Assembly: GCA_039090855.1 (NCBI GenBank)
Contig: CM077002.1
Coordinates: forward strand, 84,820,194 to 84,884,193
Length of the DNA stretch: 64,000 nucleotides
Origin: Macrothele yani
Lineage: Eukaryota > Arthropoda > Arachnida > Araneae > Macrothelidae
Direction of reading: 5' to 3'
Shown in pieces: positions 23,822-35,469 of this stretch (position 1 is the stretch's first letter; every line of letters starts with the position of its first letter). The notes under the pieces are model-generated. The model saw nothing but the letters and a program-made list of their open reading frames with translations, was not told where the DNA came from and searched no databases. The position numbers were made by a program, and so were the translations under genes.

Positions 23822-24935
23822 TTATGGAGAATGGATTATGTTATGAATAATGTGTCTGCCCTCTTCTGACCTGAATGAGAGCAGTGATCTTTCGGGAAGA
23901 TTTTCGACCAGTTTACTGTGGTAGGAAAGTGGAATTTTTGGTAGTTCTTCTTTCAATGCAGTAGTGAGCTTGACAATGGAAAAAGAGCAAATTGGGCTTG
24001 CCCTGACCCACCGTTCCAGCACGTTCCAGAGTATTCTGTGCGATGGCGATTCGTATTCTTTGACGGCTAGGCCCTTGAATTCCATTTCTCTGATCCAGTT
24101 TCTTTCAGGGATGGATCTATGGAGCGATTGGCGCTAAGGCCCAAATCCGCAGAGCTGCCAGATTGTAAGTAACATAAAATTGTCGGAACTTTCCATATAT
24201 GGCACAGCTTTGAACATGTTAGGCACTGTGACCGACGGTTCCAGTACAAGTCACGAGAAACAGCCCCAAACCATCACACCGTCTTCTCTGGACTTCATTG
24301 TTGGGACCGTGGTTGGTATCATTCTCCGGGCATTCTCGAAATCCAAACGTTGTCGTAAAACTCTAACGTTTCTAAGCCGACCCATCGCTCCTGACGATTT
24401 GTTTCCATTGCTCCACAGTCAAAGAACGATGTCCACAGAACTTCACTAAAATACCTTTGACGTTCGTTGAAAGCCGCAGCTGTGCCATAAAAACTTCGGC
24501 TTCTCGACTCCCTACGGACTGTCACACATTTACGGGCAGTTTTGAAGACACCTGGAAAACCGATCTCACGCTTTCTAAGAACTTCTTGGAGATGATTTTC
24601 CACTCTGTCCAAGGCTTGACGATCCCTGTTCGTTAATTTTTGTGGCCATTCGTATCGGTTTCAACTTTCGTATTACCGTCGGTCTTCCATTTTGTTACAG
24701 AATTGGCTCCAAACTGTCTTCCATCTTTTTTTAGGACAGAAGTTCCACAAACGGTGTGTTTCCGCAAGCAGTGACAAATGACTGATAGGCATCTGATAAC
24801 CAAGTTTGTTTAGAACCCTGTAAATTCCTGAACCACGATTTATACTAGCTGCCCTGAAATCTCGGTCGTTCCTTGCACGCCTGTTCACCTCTTCTTTCTT
24901 TCTTGGGCGTTTAACGACCATCGTGAGCAACACAA
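23822..24935 (-). pseudogene. Tc1-type transposase remnant (Tc1-B)
   Basis: On the minus strand, disjointed frames read as a Tc1 transposase in order. 24933-24673 has RARNDRDFRAASINRGSG and the linker. 24612-24319 has FSEVLWT, then DCGAMETNRQERWVG after loss of the TDES word. 24249-24067 covers the region around the second catalytic site in poor condition. 24085-23822 has the C-terminal ILWNVLERWVRASP and IVKLTTALKEELPKIP. Many frameshifts are present. I could not identify the terminal repeats, and the 5' side runs into a SINE at 24894. Confidence 0.7.
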
Positions 24936-25112
24936 TGGGCTATAAGCTGTTGTCCGTCCCTAGTTAATATCACTGGTTCAAGGGAAGGGAGAGAGTAAGT
25001 GTCATAAAACAAACACACCGCTAATGCCTCATCCGGGACTCGAACCCGGGCTTTCTAGGAAGAATGATTTGAATGCAACGCTTCGTATCACTCGGCTACT
25101 GGGTTGGTTGTC
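24894..25112 (-). mobile_element. tRNA-derived SINE, variant head
   Basis: Reverse complement reads a tRNA-like head with A box (TAGCCGAGTGA) and B box (GGTTCGAGTCC), then the same body as the other SINEs in the window (ctctcccttcc...aaccagtga...gggacg...gttgctcacg...gtcgttaaa), and an A-rich aagaaagaaag tail at 24894. Its head differs from that of the copies at 42238, 58720 and 61191, so two tRNA heads share one body. Confidence 0.82.
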
Positions 25113-26480
25113 CCACAAAGGATAACACATAATTAAATTTATTAAAATATCCGTTTTAAGAACAAAATATGATTTCGTAACGTGATGGCAACTGGCACTT
25201 GTAGTCAGCTGAGTAGCTGCTCAATCCAAATCCTTCTAAATAATGGCAAATTCGTGAAGGGTACAAAAAAGTGAAGAAACACCAAATGTAACACAGGAGC
25301 AACATAACACATTGCCTCTTTACAAGAACATTGCAACACCCATAATGACCAGCAATTATGTGGTATTAACAGTATTATTAAATATGTTTTGTTTAAATGC
25401 TTGCTTGTACTTTTGGGTTCCATGGAAGTAGAAGCAAATTGATAATATTCATCAGAGGAATCAAAATATATTCCAGTATCTTCCATGAGGTGCTACAAGT
25501 ATAAGTATAGATTTTATATTAAACAAATGGCGGTCGTACATTCGAAGCAGCAAAGTACTCAATAAGAGAATATAATGGCCATGAAAAATACATAGAAAAG
25601 GAAAGCATAATGTGCCACGCTAATGGTTTCGTCGGATTCTTAAAACAGAATCATACCAACATTGTTAAGTTGCACTGTAGCTCCACTACGAACCACAGCA
25701 AATAATATTGTTAAAACTCTTAGCGCCTCGAATACGGAAGCTAAAATATCAAAATTGGTAATTCGTTGCAAGCAATGTTTAATCTACTAGAAGTTCCTGA
25801 CTTTTTCAGAATAAATGGACTTCATTAGTGTTGACTCATTTTCCCGTATAACATCATTACGCCACAATACCACAGTAACGTCAAGAGATTAAACCTTAAA
25901 AAATCATATCCGATTTTTGAACTTTGACCTGAAATATTGCTTTTAATGAAACATTTACAAGACGATAAATGGAGCAACTACTGTTCAAAATAAACTTCAA
26001 CATGCGATATTCTTAAGAAATGAAAAATTTCTTCTAACCGACTTCATTCAACACTCAAATATCAAGTAACTTTAACGTGCAGCTATTACGAAGAAAGCAG
26101 GAAGTTTGCGATCTCTTGTTATATGTTTCGGAAACCTCTTATAATTTTTAAAAGTTCGTTGATAAAACCAATCGGCTATTTCCACGTGCTTGAAAACTTC
26201 GGGACAGATTGATACTTATTTTAAGTAATGCGAGAACCTTCAAATTCAATCAGTATTTTCAAGACCTTGAACATTTGCAACCTGCCTTTCTTCCGGTCAA
26301 TAATCTTTTTCGCGTTACATCATGTGCAATTAAAAATATGTGATCCGGTGAATGATTTTTCTATCAGCATTCAAAGCACTCAATGCCGCTGTCCTTTGCA
26401 CGATTTAAAACTTGATAAATCTAAAATCATCAAGCTAAAATCTTTATTTACAGATAAAATATATTACGGAACATTAAAAT
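25113..26480. other. Unassigned intronic sequence
   Basis: AT-rich; no gene, RNA or repeat family recognised on either strand. Confidence 0.5.
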
Positions 26481-26885
26481 TGCACAAGAACTTTCTGACC
26501 AGCATCTGGTCCATCATCAGGTGTTGTACAACAGCTGGTTACAGGGAATTTATTATTTATAGCAAGTTAATTAAAAAGTTATGACACGTGATTATTGCTC
26601 TACGCAGGTCAGAGGACGTACCCATATTAACACAGTAATCACAATCAAATCACATTCGGAGGTGCCCGAGCCGGCCGTGCCACTACATCGATCCCGGACC
26701 TCCTAATGAGTGTCTTCCATTGTTCATGGATGGTATATGGGGAATCATCATTACAGCAAACATCCCCATATTTATAAATAAAAGGGCTCTTAGTAAACAA
26801 TGTAGTTCGTTTGTTAGTAGGTCTAGCCAATATGTAAGATTCACACCAGGAGGGCATGTGTGTGCCCTCATTAATGTTGATTATG
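26480..26885 (-). pseudogene. Penelope-like element remnant (PLE-2)
   Basis: The minus-strand words KYGDVCCNDDSPYTIHEQW (26857-26645) align with LLYGTHCCNEDLPTIIPSSW of PLE-1, the end of the GIY-YIG endonuclease. Downstream at 26532-26488 is the conserved PLE tail hairpin (cacctgatgatgg / accag atg ctggt / cagaaag on the minus strand). The rest of the element is gone. Confidence 0.6.
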
Positions 26886-28380
26886 TTGCATCTGCTTCCC
26901 GTTCTAAATCTATATAAATCATTTGATACAAAGAATTTGGCATCTGTTGTTCATATATTTTCGTTATTTGAAATGTAACTCAGCGAAATTTCAATTGTTC
27001 TTTTGGGGCGGGGGGGGCGTGATTGAGGGTGCTTATTGATCACTAGATTGTCCTTTTTGTTACCTGTTTCCGCCTAAAAGTCTCAGTGAATTAAAGTGGG
27101 AGCCTGAATAAAAAAAAGCAGGAAAGAATAAAAAAGAAAGAAAAAGGAATGGCTTCTCATTACTAGACGGTGCTTTGAAAGCTGCTCTTGATTGATTAAG
27201 AGGGAAGAGCACTTTGCACTCGCTTGCCTGTTTAATTAACACTTGGTAAGGTCGAATACATTTTACCACCAGTGCATGTGGTGAACTTCTTTGATTAAAA
27301 CGAAAGAGCCAGGAAGATAAATATACTCCACAAATGACAGAAAACAGACCCTGTTTCTCATTGCTGCTGCTCGAAACGCTCCGGCGATACTCCACTTTAA
27401 ATAAAGCCTGTTTATCAAATGGGATATTTAAAAGTTACGTGTAGTGCGAAACAAGAGAAGAAATAAATTGGTTTCTCTTAAGAATTTATCTTGTCTTTAA
27501 TTCTAAAGTACTTGTAGTACCTTGTCCGGCTATGAAAACATACCCTTTAACATTCACATGGAATACTTCCTTTCATTAACTGCTTCCAATCCATTACATC
27601 TTCAATGATACATTAATGCCATGGCTTCCAGGGAGCTGGGTGTTCTCGCCACTATTGAAGAACATGGAAAATATTCGAAACATTCTGTCATGTTCATAGA
27701 TTGCATATTCAATGATTTGGTTTGATAATTTTGCTAATACCTGTCTCATTTTAAATTGAATATTTCATTCTGGAAATAAATGCGTGCTGCGATATAATTC
27801 GAAATTGCTAGACATATTTAAAAAAATTTGTACAGTTTAGTGTTCTTTCACTCTCAGTTTTGTTCGTAATTCCGTGTGAGCACATGCTTTCCTAACGTTA
27901 TGCATGTTCCTAGTAGAATTAAAGGCCCATTCTATGTTTCTTCCTCGATTTCCGTTTTTAGCGTTGTTTCGTAGATAACTACGCGTAACAATGAAGACAT
28001 CGGTCCTGAAAATGACATTCCAAGCAAGTAAATCAACTTTCTTGGTCAATGAAAGAAATTCCAACCAAAATAAAATCACTGTTTGGAAGAGAGTTTGTCA
28101 AGTGTGTTTGAAAATATACAGAAAGAGCACGTTCTTCAACTGACTGAAAATGAGTTATTATTACTGTACAATCGTGGAAACCCTGGGAAGAACTGGTTGG
28201 TCGGCAGCTGGAATAGGGCCCACAGATTGATTGATATTGCACATACACGAGGCTGGCGATTAGTCAACTACAGTTGAACCTTTAAATTCAGAAAGAAATA
28301 TCGAAATCAAACTTTGTGACAAATAACTGGGCAAATTTTAAACCTAGTGCAAGAAATTTCATAAGAACCTCTATACCCAC
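26886..28380. other. Unassigned intronic sequence
   Basis: No recognisable gene or element; one poly-G tract near 27005-27019. Confidence 0.5.
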
Positions 28381-28385
28381 TTTTT

Positions 28386-28450
28386 TTTTTTTTTTGCTAT
28401 TACGATCATTAGACTGTAATAGCCTAATGATTGTAATAGCAAAAAAAAAA
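28386..28450. repeat. Inverted repeat, ~27 bp stem, 11 nt loop
   Basis: T(10) followed by gctattacgatcattag pairs with ctaatgattgtaatagc followed by A(10) around the loop 28413-28423. There is one non-Watson-Crick position. Confidence 0.85.
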
Positions 28451-28643
28451 CTTTAATTACTGTAATAGATGCTGGCCTGTTGCAACTAACCATATGAGAA
28501 TTTCACGGAAATCGGTTGCATTGGAAAAATAACAAGTTTATGTCTCGTAGAATTTTGCACAAAATTCGTTCAAAAATTCTACTGTTAAGAAGCTAGATAC
28601 TTCTCTTTAAAGTGCATTTTCTGCCGTTTATTGAGTGTAAATA

Positions 28644-30052
28644 CACTGCTGGCCACCCAAAATGAAACACCAAGAAGGAAGCATCCGATTGGCCTGAAAT
28701 TCGCAGCATGCGTCGCCCGCGAGAGGACATGCAAACGATTAGCATTGAAGGGCATGTGCAAATCATGTGCGCCCTGCACGCCACTGAGAAGCACTATAAG
28801 AAGGGTGCACAGAAGGCGGGGTGTAAGTAGTGGAAGTGTGTTGTGCTGCCGGACCTGTGCGTGGGAAGCTTCCTGATGCCTCGTCGCAGAATACGGCAGT
28901 CATTCCAGCACGTTTCGGAGTTCGACAGAGGACGAATAGTGGCTTATCGCGACAGCGGTTTATCGTACCAAGACATCGGCGCCCGTGTGGGACGACATCC
29001 AGCCACAGTGAGGCGAGTATGGATTCGGTGGGTGCAGGAGGGACGGACGGACCCACGTGGGCGATTGCCGCAGCCGCGGCACACCTCCGAACGAGAGGAC
29101 CGGCATGTTGTGCGGCAGGCATTGACGGCTCGCACCGCCACATCACGAACGTTAGCGCAGGAATTAGGGTGTGTTGCGCAACAATCTGTGTCAGCACGTA
29201 CCGTTCGACGTCGTCTACAGGAGCGGGGACTTGTCGCACTGCGCCCATTGCTCCGATTACCATTGACGTTTCACCACCGGCGAGTGCGTCGGCAGTGGGC
29301 CGTTTAACGCCGCACCTGGACTACAGAATGGCACGACATTGCCTTCTTCGACGAATCCCGCTTCTGCCTGCAACACCACGATGGTCGGATCCGCGTGTGG
29401 CGGCACCGCGGCGAAAGACTGTATGACACCTGCATTATGCACCGCCATACCGGTCCGTTGTCTGGCGTAATGGTTTGGGGCGCAATCGGATATGACACCC
29501 GCACCCCTCTGGTACGCATCGCCGGTACACTCAACAGCCACCGCTACATTTCTGACGTTTTGGAGCCTGTAGTCCTCCCTTACCTGCAGGCTCTGCCAGC
29601 GGCCACGTTTCAACAGGGCAATGCGTGCCCGCACGTGACACGTATCGTGCAACGATTCTTCACGGCCCACCAGGTGTCACTGCTGCCGTGGCCCGCCTCT
29701 TCTCCCAATATGTCGCCCATCGAACGCGTCTGGTCGCTGATTGGCAACCGAGTGGCCCGGCAAGCACCACCCGCGGCTACGCCTGATGAACTGTAGCAAC
29801 GTTTGGAAGCAGCCTGGACCGACATACCCCAAGCCGACATCCAAAGCCTCTTTCGTTCGATGCTGCGGCGTGTAGCAGCCGTTATTGCCAGCCATGGGGG
29901 CCACACGAACTATTGATGTCTGCGTGTTCCGCAAGTCGCACGGGCCTGTAAGGTCAATCGTTTCATCTTTGTATCTGTTGTTATGTGTCCAGTAAATCTT
30001 CCTTTGCTATCTCGTGTCCTTCTTGGTGTTGCATTTTGGGTGGCCAGCAGTG
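28644..30052 (+). mobile_element. Tc1-like element C
   Basis: TA-flanked (28642-28643 and 30053-30054), 1409 bp. Terminal inverted repeats of about 36 bp start CACTGCTGGCCACCCAAAAT and match with a single difference, so the insertion is comparatively young. It is GC-rich compared with the surrounding intron. Confidence 0.93.
28876..29916 (+). pseudogene. Tc1-type transposase (element C), two nonsense codons and lost catalytic Asp
   Basis: One frame runs from the ATG at 28876 (MPRRRIRQSFQHVSEFDRGR) to TGA at 29914-29916, about 346 codons, the normal size. The N-terminal double helix-turn-helix includes LSYQDIGARVGRHPATVRRV. The first catalytic site FFDESRFCL is intact. The second reads FQQGNACPH where QDNARPH is expected, so the Asp is Gly. 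The third, SPIERVW, keeps the Glu, 34 residues after the lost Asp. Stops at 29305-29307 (TAA) and 29794-29796 (TAG) interrupt it. Near-identical ends together with a dead active site suggest it was moved in trans by another copy, or decayed after insertion. Confidence 0.9.
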
Positions 30053-30161
30053 TACTCTCAACTACTTTTCAAAATTTAAACTTTGCCTTCTGATATTCAT
30101 CATACCTCATATTTTATATCTAAAACTTCCTTGAAATCAGTTGTTTTATCTTAACGCAGCA

Positions 30162-30205
30162 TTTCCAAAATGAAATCAGTTATTTGACTGATTTCATTTT
30201 GAAAA
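30162..30205. repeat. Hairpin, ~19 bp stem, 6 nt loop
   Basis: tttccaaaatgaaatcagt pairs with actgatttcattttgaaaa with one mismatch. Confidence 0.85.
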
Positions 30206-30422
30206 TTAATTGATATGTTGACATGTTAAAATATGTATAAACAAATTTGAATTTAAACTTTTTTCTATTTCTTCACAATTCAGATAGTCACAGAAATATA
30301 AAAGTTCTGATAACGAGAATAATTACGCCTGCAGTAATGCAAAAGTTATACATGAATCTCTAATTCGTTTTAATGGCGTTAAACGTAACACAAAAAGCGC
30401 CCAGTTTTTGCTCCACAATGCC

Positions 30423-30460
30423 AGTCACGAACGCTGACCTTGTGGTCAGCGTTCGTGACT
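30423..30460. repeat. Perfect hairpin, 17 bp stem, 4 nt loop
   Basis: agtcacgaacgctgacc / ggtcagcgttcgtgact around ttgt. It lies at the left edge of the SINE-like repeat that hAT D later entered. Confidence 0.9.
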
Positions 30461-30557
30461 CCCATGGAGATAACCTCAGGTTCGATGCTGGGCAGGTACG
30501 AACGTTCGAACTACAAAATACCCGCCGTGCGTCGGATGGGCACGTTAAGCCGTCGGA

Positions 30558-33500
30558 CAGGGGTGTATTTAGAGGGGGGCAAAGGGGCCTTCCCCCGAAA
30601 TCTGTTTCATTTTTTATGTTATCTGTCAAAATAAGGTTAAATAATCAAACTGTGCTTTCCAATATAATTTTTAAATAGGTATGTTAAATCAAAATTTGTG
30701 TTATGAGAAAAGTTTCTGAATCATGGATATTTACTGCTGGAAAAATCCAACTGCTACTTACGGATTCAGTGAAAGATCATTGCACGAAGGAGACAGAGGT
30801 CAGAAAAAGAAGGGTGGCTCATATCCGTGGTCAGAAAGACAGCTGTAGGTTTTTGCGGCTCCAACTCCTAATTGACCAGACCAGGGATGGTGTCACGTGT
30901 CACCGCCCCTCTCTGCCTGGCGCCGGTCGTTACTAGGACACGGGCAGTGACACTCGACACCTCACTTTACTGCCCAGTCACCTGTTTTGATACTCAACTG
31001 ATTACGAGCTGTGCGTTGACCATGTGGGTGGATTCTTTCATTTTCAAACGGAGTGGGAAAGTGAAACTTCTGTTTCTGTTTTGTCTGTATCCTTGTAATT
31101 CAAAATCAGTATTTATTCGCCCTTTCCCGCAGCTGCTTAAAACAGTTTGTTGAGGTTATTTAAAAAATGAAACGATTTCATCAACAAAGTCTGTTGACTT
31201 TCTGTAACAAAAAAAGAGCTGTGGAAACTGAAACGCTAGCTGAACCCACTGATATTGAAGTTCCAAACCAATGCGTTGAAAGCAGGAGTAATCCGGAAAA
31301 TTATGAGCTTCAACCAATACGCATGACGAATGACGGAGATGCAGATGGTAATGAAAAGTCTGAAAGCATTTCAGATTCGAACGCCATAGGATTGTATGCA
31401 GGTAACAGTGAGCTTGTTAATTCTTTGAGCGACGAGAAAAAAGTTGATTTGTTACATAGCATATGGAAACCTACTGCGAAATATAGATTCCCTAAAAAAA
31501 TCAGTTCCAGTCGAAATAAAAATCATATGAGAACATTCCAAATTAAATGGCTAGAAGAGTATAAGTGGCTGTCATATTCACGTCTTAAAGAAGGTTCATT
31601 TTGTAAATATTATGTTTTATTTTACGAAAAAGATGTTGCTGGTAAAGGCAAACATCAGACTTTGGGTAGCCTCGTTACAAAGCCAATTTAAAAGATGCGA
31701 GGGAAATATTAAATAAACATGAAAATAATAAATATCACAAAGACGCTGTATTGGCAGCTAAAAATATTTCATCAATAATTCATAAAAAATAGGATAGTGT
31801 AATTTTACAAATGAATAAACAGAAAAAGCAAGAGATAATTGACAACAGGAAAATGTTGATTCCTTTTGTGCAAACAATTAGATTATGTGGAAGGCAGCAG
31901 ATACCTCTGAGGGGAAAAGTTGATTATGGAAGAATTTCGCTTGAGGAACCCGCAAATAATGATGGCAATTTTCGCACTTTATTAAGATATCTTGCAAATT
32001 CTGGAGATGCCATTTTAAAAGAAAACTTAGAAGCTAGTGGAGGTATACAAGTTCAGTAATACAGAATGAAATAATAAACATCTTTGGGGAACTTATTCAA
32101 CAGAAATTGTAGCAAAGTATTCAAATTTGTTTTCAGTATTGGCAGATGAAACGACTGACATTAGTCAAATAGAACACTTTTCCCTGTGCGTCAGGTATTT
32201 TGATGAAGAAGAACTGAAATTAAGAGAAGATATTCTGGCTTTTATACCAGTGAAAAATTTAACAAGCTGTTCCCGTGCAACAACAATAATGGAAAATTTA
32301 GTGAAATTGAGTTTTCATTTGAACTATATGAGAGGGCAGGGGTATGATCAGGCTGCAACAATGCGAGGACAGTTTCGTGGAGTGCAGGCCTCTATTAGAA
32401 AAAAATATCCCAAAGCAATATATACTCATTGCATGTCCCATTCCTTGAACTTATGTTTGTCGGATGCTAGCAAAATGCCTAGCATAAAGAACTGTATGGA
32501 AGTTATATCAGAAACATGTTCGTTTTCCTACACTTCTGCTAAACGTACCAGTGTTTTGAAAGAAAGTATCTAGCGACTGCTACCTGATTGCAAGAAAGTT
32601 AAGATGAAAACTCTATGTGAAACTCGATGGATTCAAAGGCATGATGCCGTTCTTATGTTTAAAGAAGGTCTGCATCCTATTATATCATCCTTAGAAACGA
32701 CTGAGCAAGAAGAGTCAGCAGAATCATCTGTCAAAGCACACACTTTGCCAGTTTTCATTTCTAGTGGCAACTTTTGTCCTTAGCAAAATATTGTCCATCA
32801 CATACAACCTATCTGAAAACTTTCAAAACAAGCAAATTGACTTAGTCGATGCATTAGAAAAAATATCAGAAGTTACAACACTGCTAAACAGCATGAGAAC
32901 TAAAGCAGAAAAATCATTCAGCTTAATTTATGATGCTGTAAAATCATTGGCTGTAGGCCTCAAAGTAGCAGAAGAAGTTACACGTAAATGCAGTATACAA
33001 AGAAATAGATGCAATGTCCCATATTCAACTCCAGAAGAATATTTCGGCAGAAGTATATTTATACCCTTTGTGGATGATATAATTGAATCATTAAATGAAT
33101 TGTTTCAATCACAAGGACAAACACTAACTTCATTGCAAAACATTCTACCAGTTTTTGCTGTGAAGAATGACTATTCCCAAATATTATCTGCAGTGAAAAT
33201 GTATGAATCTGATTTAGGATATTCTGATGTAACAGAAAGCGAGTATCAATTATGGTGTCAAAAATGGGAAAGGGAAAAAGCAGACGTGCGCCCCAAAAAC
33301 GCAGTTGAAAGTTTGGCATCATGCAATAAGAATTTATTCCCCAATATTTATATTTTGCTTCACATCTTGGCAATTCTTCCTGTAACCACAGCATCAGTGG
33401 AAAGAAGCTTTTCCAGTCTTCGTCGATTGAAATCTTATTTGAGAAACAGTACGTCAGAATCAAGACTGAATGGGCTAGCTTTATTATCTATTCATAGAGA

Positions 33501-33838
33501 GATTCAAGTTGAAGATGAAGAAGTCATTGAGAAATTCGGAAATGAGCCTAGAAGAATAAATCTCAGTTTTTAGGAATTAGGTGAGTCCAATCAATTTCAT
33601 TATTTCTCAAGGAGAAATTTGTTTTATCACTCTTTTTTTTTAATATGTACTCATCCGCTTAATTTAGGTATATATGTATGATATACACCTGAAAAAATGA
33701 AAAGAAATACTTTTTTTTATTATTAACATGTTGTTTTTTCTTTTTTTATTAACTTCCATTTTATCCAGGTGGATTTCAGAAACTTCCAATTTTTCGCCTC
33801 CCCCCCCCCCCCGAAAAAAAATTCTTCATACGCCCCTG
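30558..33838 (+). mobile_element. hAT element D, nearly complete
   Basis: 3281 bp with a perfect 8 bp target duplication ccgtcgga (30550-30557 and 33839-33846). Imperfect terminal inverted repeats start CAGGGGTGTAT (left) and end ATACGCCCCTG (right), and homopolymer C/G tracts sit inside both ends. It contains a hAT transposase on the + strand filling most of the element. It disrupts an older GC-rich repeat. Confidence 0.93.
31167..33573 (+). pseudogene. hAT transposase (DUF4371 / ZMYM-type) of element D
   Basis: Begins MKRFHQQSLLTF at 31167, with the zinc-finger-like region around WLEEYKWLSYSRLKEGSFCK and the hallmark GSLVTKP. The middle has IRLCGRQQIPLRG, DGNFRTLLRYLA, the first catalytic Asp in LADETTDIS, LCVRYFD, GQGYDQAATMRGQFRGVQ, HCMSHSLNL and CETRWIQRHDAV. 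The C-terminus is the hAT dimerization block LPVTTASVERSFSSLRRLKS with the catalytic Glu, ending at 33573. The protein would be about 800 residues. Lesions are a frameshift near 31683, a TAG near 31791, shifts near 32050-32130, a stop at 32571-32573 and a shift near 32770. The acidic residues are kept, so this is a recently inactivated copy. Confidence 0.9.
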
Positions 33839-34109
33839 CCGTCGGACCCCGGGTACTAGCCCCCGGTAATAAATAAGGGCGTCTTCCTCCCCCTTTCTAC
33901 CTCGCATCCGTGTCACTTTCCTATCGGGCACTCTAGCCCAAATCTCCTAGCTTCCTATTTCTAAGGGTTGTTTAAGATCTGAGGTCAGACACTCCCTTCC
34001 TAAAATCCTCTACATATGATCTGATCTGCTAAACAGGGCACTGCCATACGCTCTAATGCCTTGCCTGGGCTTGATAAAACCTCCCGTTGGAAAGCGAAAG
34101 TTCGGCGCT

Positions 34110-34617
34110 TTTTTTCTTACGTTTTATGCCAATCAAACATATTAGAGACTTATGTACATTTATTCTATGGAGCTCTGTTAATTTTGGAAACTACGAAAGT
34201 TCTGCTTATTTTGGAAACTACGAAAGTTCTGCTTATCTTTCTGAGATATGGAAGTTCTGTTTATTTTGACGCTTGTTGTGATAGATGTAGAGAAAAGAAA
34301 GCTTTACAGTTCTTAAATTTTAAAGGTCAACAATTCCTGTGTTAAATTGTACAGAAATATCCCACATGTTAGTATAGAACAACTCAAAGGAATGTTCGAA
34401 ACACTTTATCATGAAATTATTTGGAATATTTCTGCACAGGCTGAGCTGGTCGTGTTAATTCTCAGTATCTTTCGCTGCGTTAACCGATGTTTGATTTCTT
34501 TGCATCCTACTGAAGTGCCAACTAAGTTTACAAATTGCTGTCTTGTATGAAAGTTCTGTTTACTTGATTTCGCCATAAGTAGAAATCTATATTTCAAATG
34601 CCTGTTGTTGACTACTA
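34110..34617. other. Unassigned sequence with a short tandem repeat
   Basis: Between 34167 and 34260 the phrase ttttggaaactacgaaagttctgctta is repeated about twice exactly and twice more loosely. Nothing else recognised. Confidence 0.5.
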
Positions 34618-34665
34618 TTTCCTCAAGTACGAGAGCTACTGAAGTAGCTCTCGTACTTGAGGAAA
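34618..34665. repeat. Perfect hairpin, 23 bp stem, 2 nt loop
   Basis: 34618-34640 is the exact complement of 34643-34665 (tttcctcaagtacgagagc... / ...gctctcgtacttgaggaaa) with loop ga at 34641-34642. It lies about 310 bp upstream of the cyclase exon at 34977. Confidence 0.95.
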
Positions 34666-34976
34666 ATATTATTTTTTATGATGTTTTACTAACTATCTAG
34701 TCGTAAAGCATTTTTAATTGTTTTCCATTTTGAAACTTTACCGTAGTTTTACGGCACAGTATTTGTGCTTAAGACTTTTTTTGCAACATTTCTGAGAAAC
34801 GAAAGGTGCTGTATGTATTCGCCCTAAACCATTTACTGGTTTCTGCAGAGATAAAAAAAAACTGCCTTTATCTCTCTGTTACCAGCTGGATACTTGTAGT
34901 AGTATTTCTTAGAATTAAGTGACTGGGATGACGCGCTTCTTGAATGTTCTCTACTTTTTCAATTGCTTTCTTTCAG

Positions 34977-35075
34977 ATTCTGGAAGATCAAAGGTTTCGC
35001 ACCGTAGATAAAATCAAGACCACAGGAAGCACCTATATGGCAGCAGTCGGACTTATGCCTGAATATAGAATATCG
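34977..35075 (+). CDS. rut: Membrane adenylyl cyclase, internal exon of the C2 catalytic domain (rutabaga/ADCY1 type)
   Basis: A 99 bp exon, 33 codons, phase 0 at both ends. A pyrimidine-rich tract and tttcag precede it, and gtgagt follows. It reads LEDQRFRTVDKIKTTGSTYM then AAVGLMPEYRIS. KIKTxGSTYMAA is the signature of the class III cyclase C2 half. The lysine in KIKT is the adenine-contacting residue described for mammalian C2 domains. GLxPEYxI is the wording I recall for Drosophila rutabaga, the Ca2+/calmodulin-activated enzyme making cAMP from ATP in learning pathways. The family is secure; the exact paralogue is inferred from these two exons only. The preceding exon, expected to encode NEIIADFD, was not found in the 35 kb upstream. 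Confidence 0.9.
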
Positions 35076-35174
35076 GTGAGTTATTTAGGAGCTGTGCTTA
35101 TTCTCTTGTAGTGAAACGCTCTCGATTTCAAACAAAGAAATTTAATTGTCACTCATTGCAACAATTCTAGATAT

Positions 35175-35469
35175 AAATTTTAAAGAAGACAATCCGTTTT
35201 TTGGTGTAAATGTAACAAGGATAGTATGTCAGATAAAATCCGAAAACTTGAAAATTTCATCGTCCTGGTGCGGGACTCGAACCCGCGTCTCCCAGATAAC
35301 CCCCGGGTATGTAGAGATGGACTCGAACCCGCGTCTCCCGGGTGTTATCTGGGAGACGCGGGTTCGAGTCCCTCACCAGGACGATGAAATTTTCAAGTTT
35401 TCGGATTTTATCTGACATACTATCCTTGTTACATTTACACCGAAAAACGGATTGTCATCTTTAAAATTT
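35175..35469. repeat. Fold-back repeat with tRNA-like (B box) core
   Basis: 35175-35300 is inverted at 35344-35469 (position sum 70644, no indels, few mismatches), with about 43 bp between. The inner part of each arm holds a tRNA T-arm sequence: gggttcgagtccc on the right arm and its complement on the left. A third partial copy, actcgaacccgcgtctccc, stands in direct orientation in the spacer (35321-35339). It starts 100 bp after the cyclase exon, so its RNA would form a 126 bp hairpin near the 5' splice site. Confidence 0.9.

Larger units (their letters stand above)
30444..34110 (+). repeat. SINE-like interspersed repeat split by hAT D
   Basis: 30444-30557 and 33847-34110 are continuous once hAT D and one copy of its 8 bp duplication are removed. 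The left part holds a tRNA B-box-like word (ggttcgatgctgg). The right part is GC-rich, ending in gataaaacctcccgttgg and gcgaaagttcggcgc, a wording weakly echoed at 23568-23605. I recognise it as repetitive from composition only, not by family name. Confidence 0.45.

Noticed and set aside
28763..29263. Minus-strand frame of 166 codons
   Set aside because: GC-rich shadow of the Tc1 C transposase on the other strand.
1..34976. Search for the preceding cyclase exon (NEIIADFD-like coding sequence before an AG/GT pair)
   Set aside because: Scanning by eye found none; it is probably upstream of the window.
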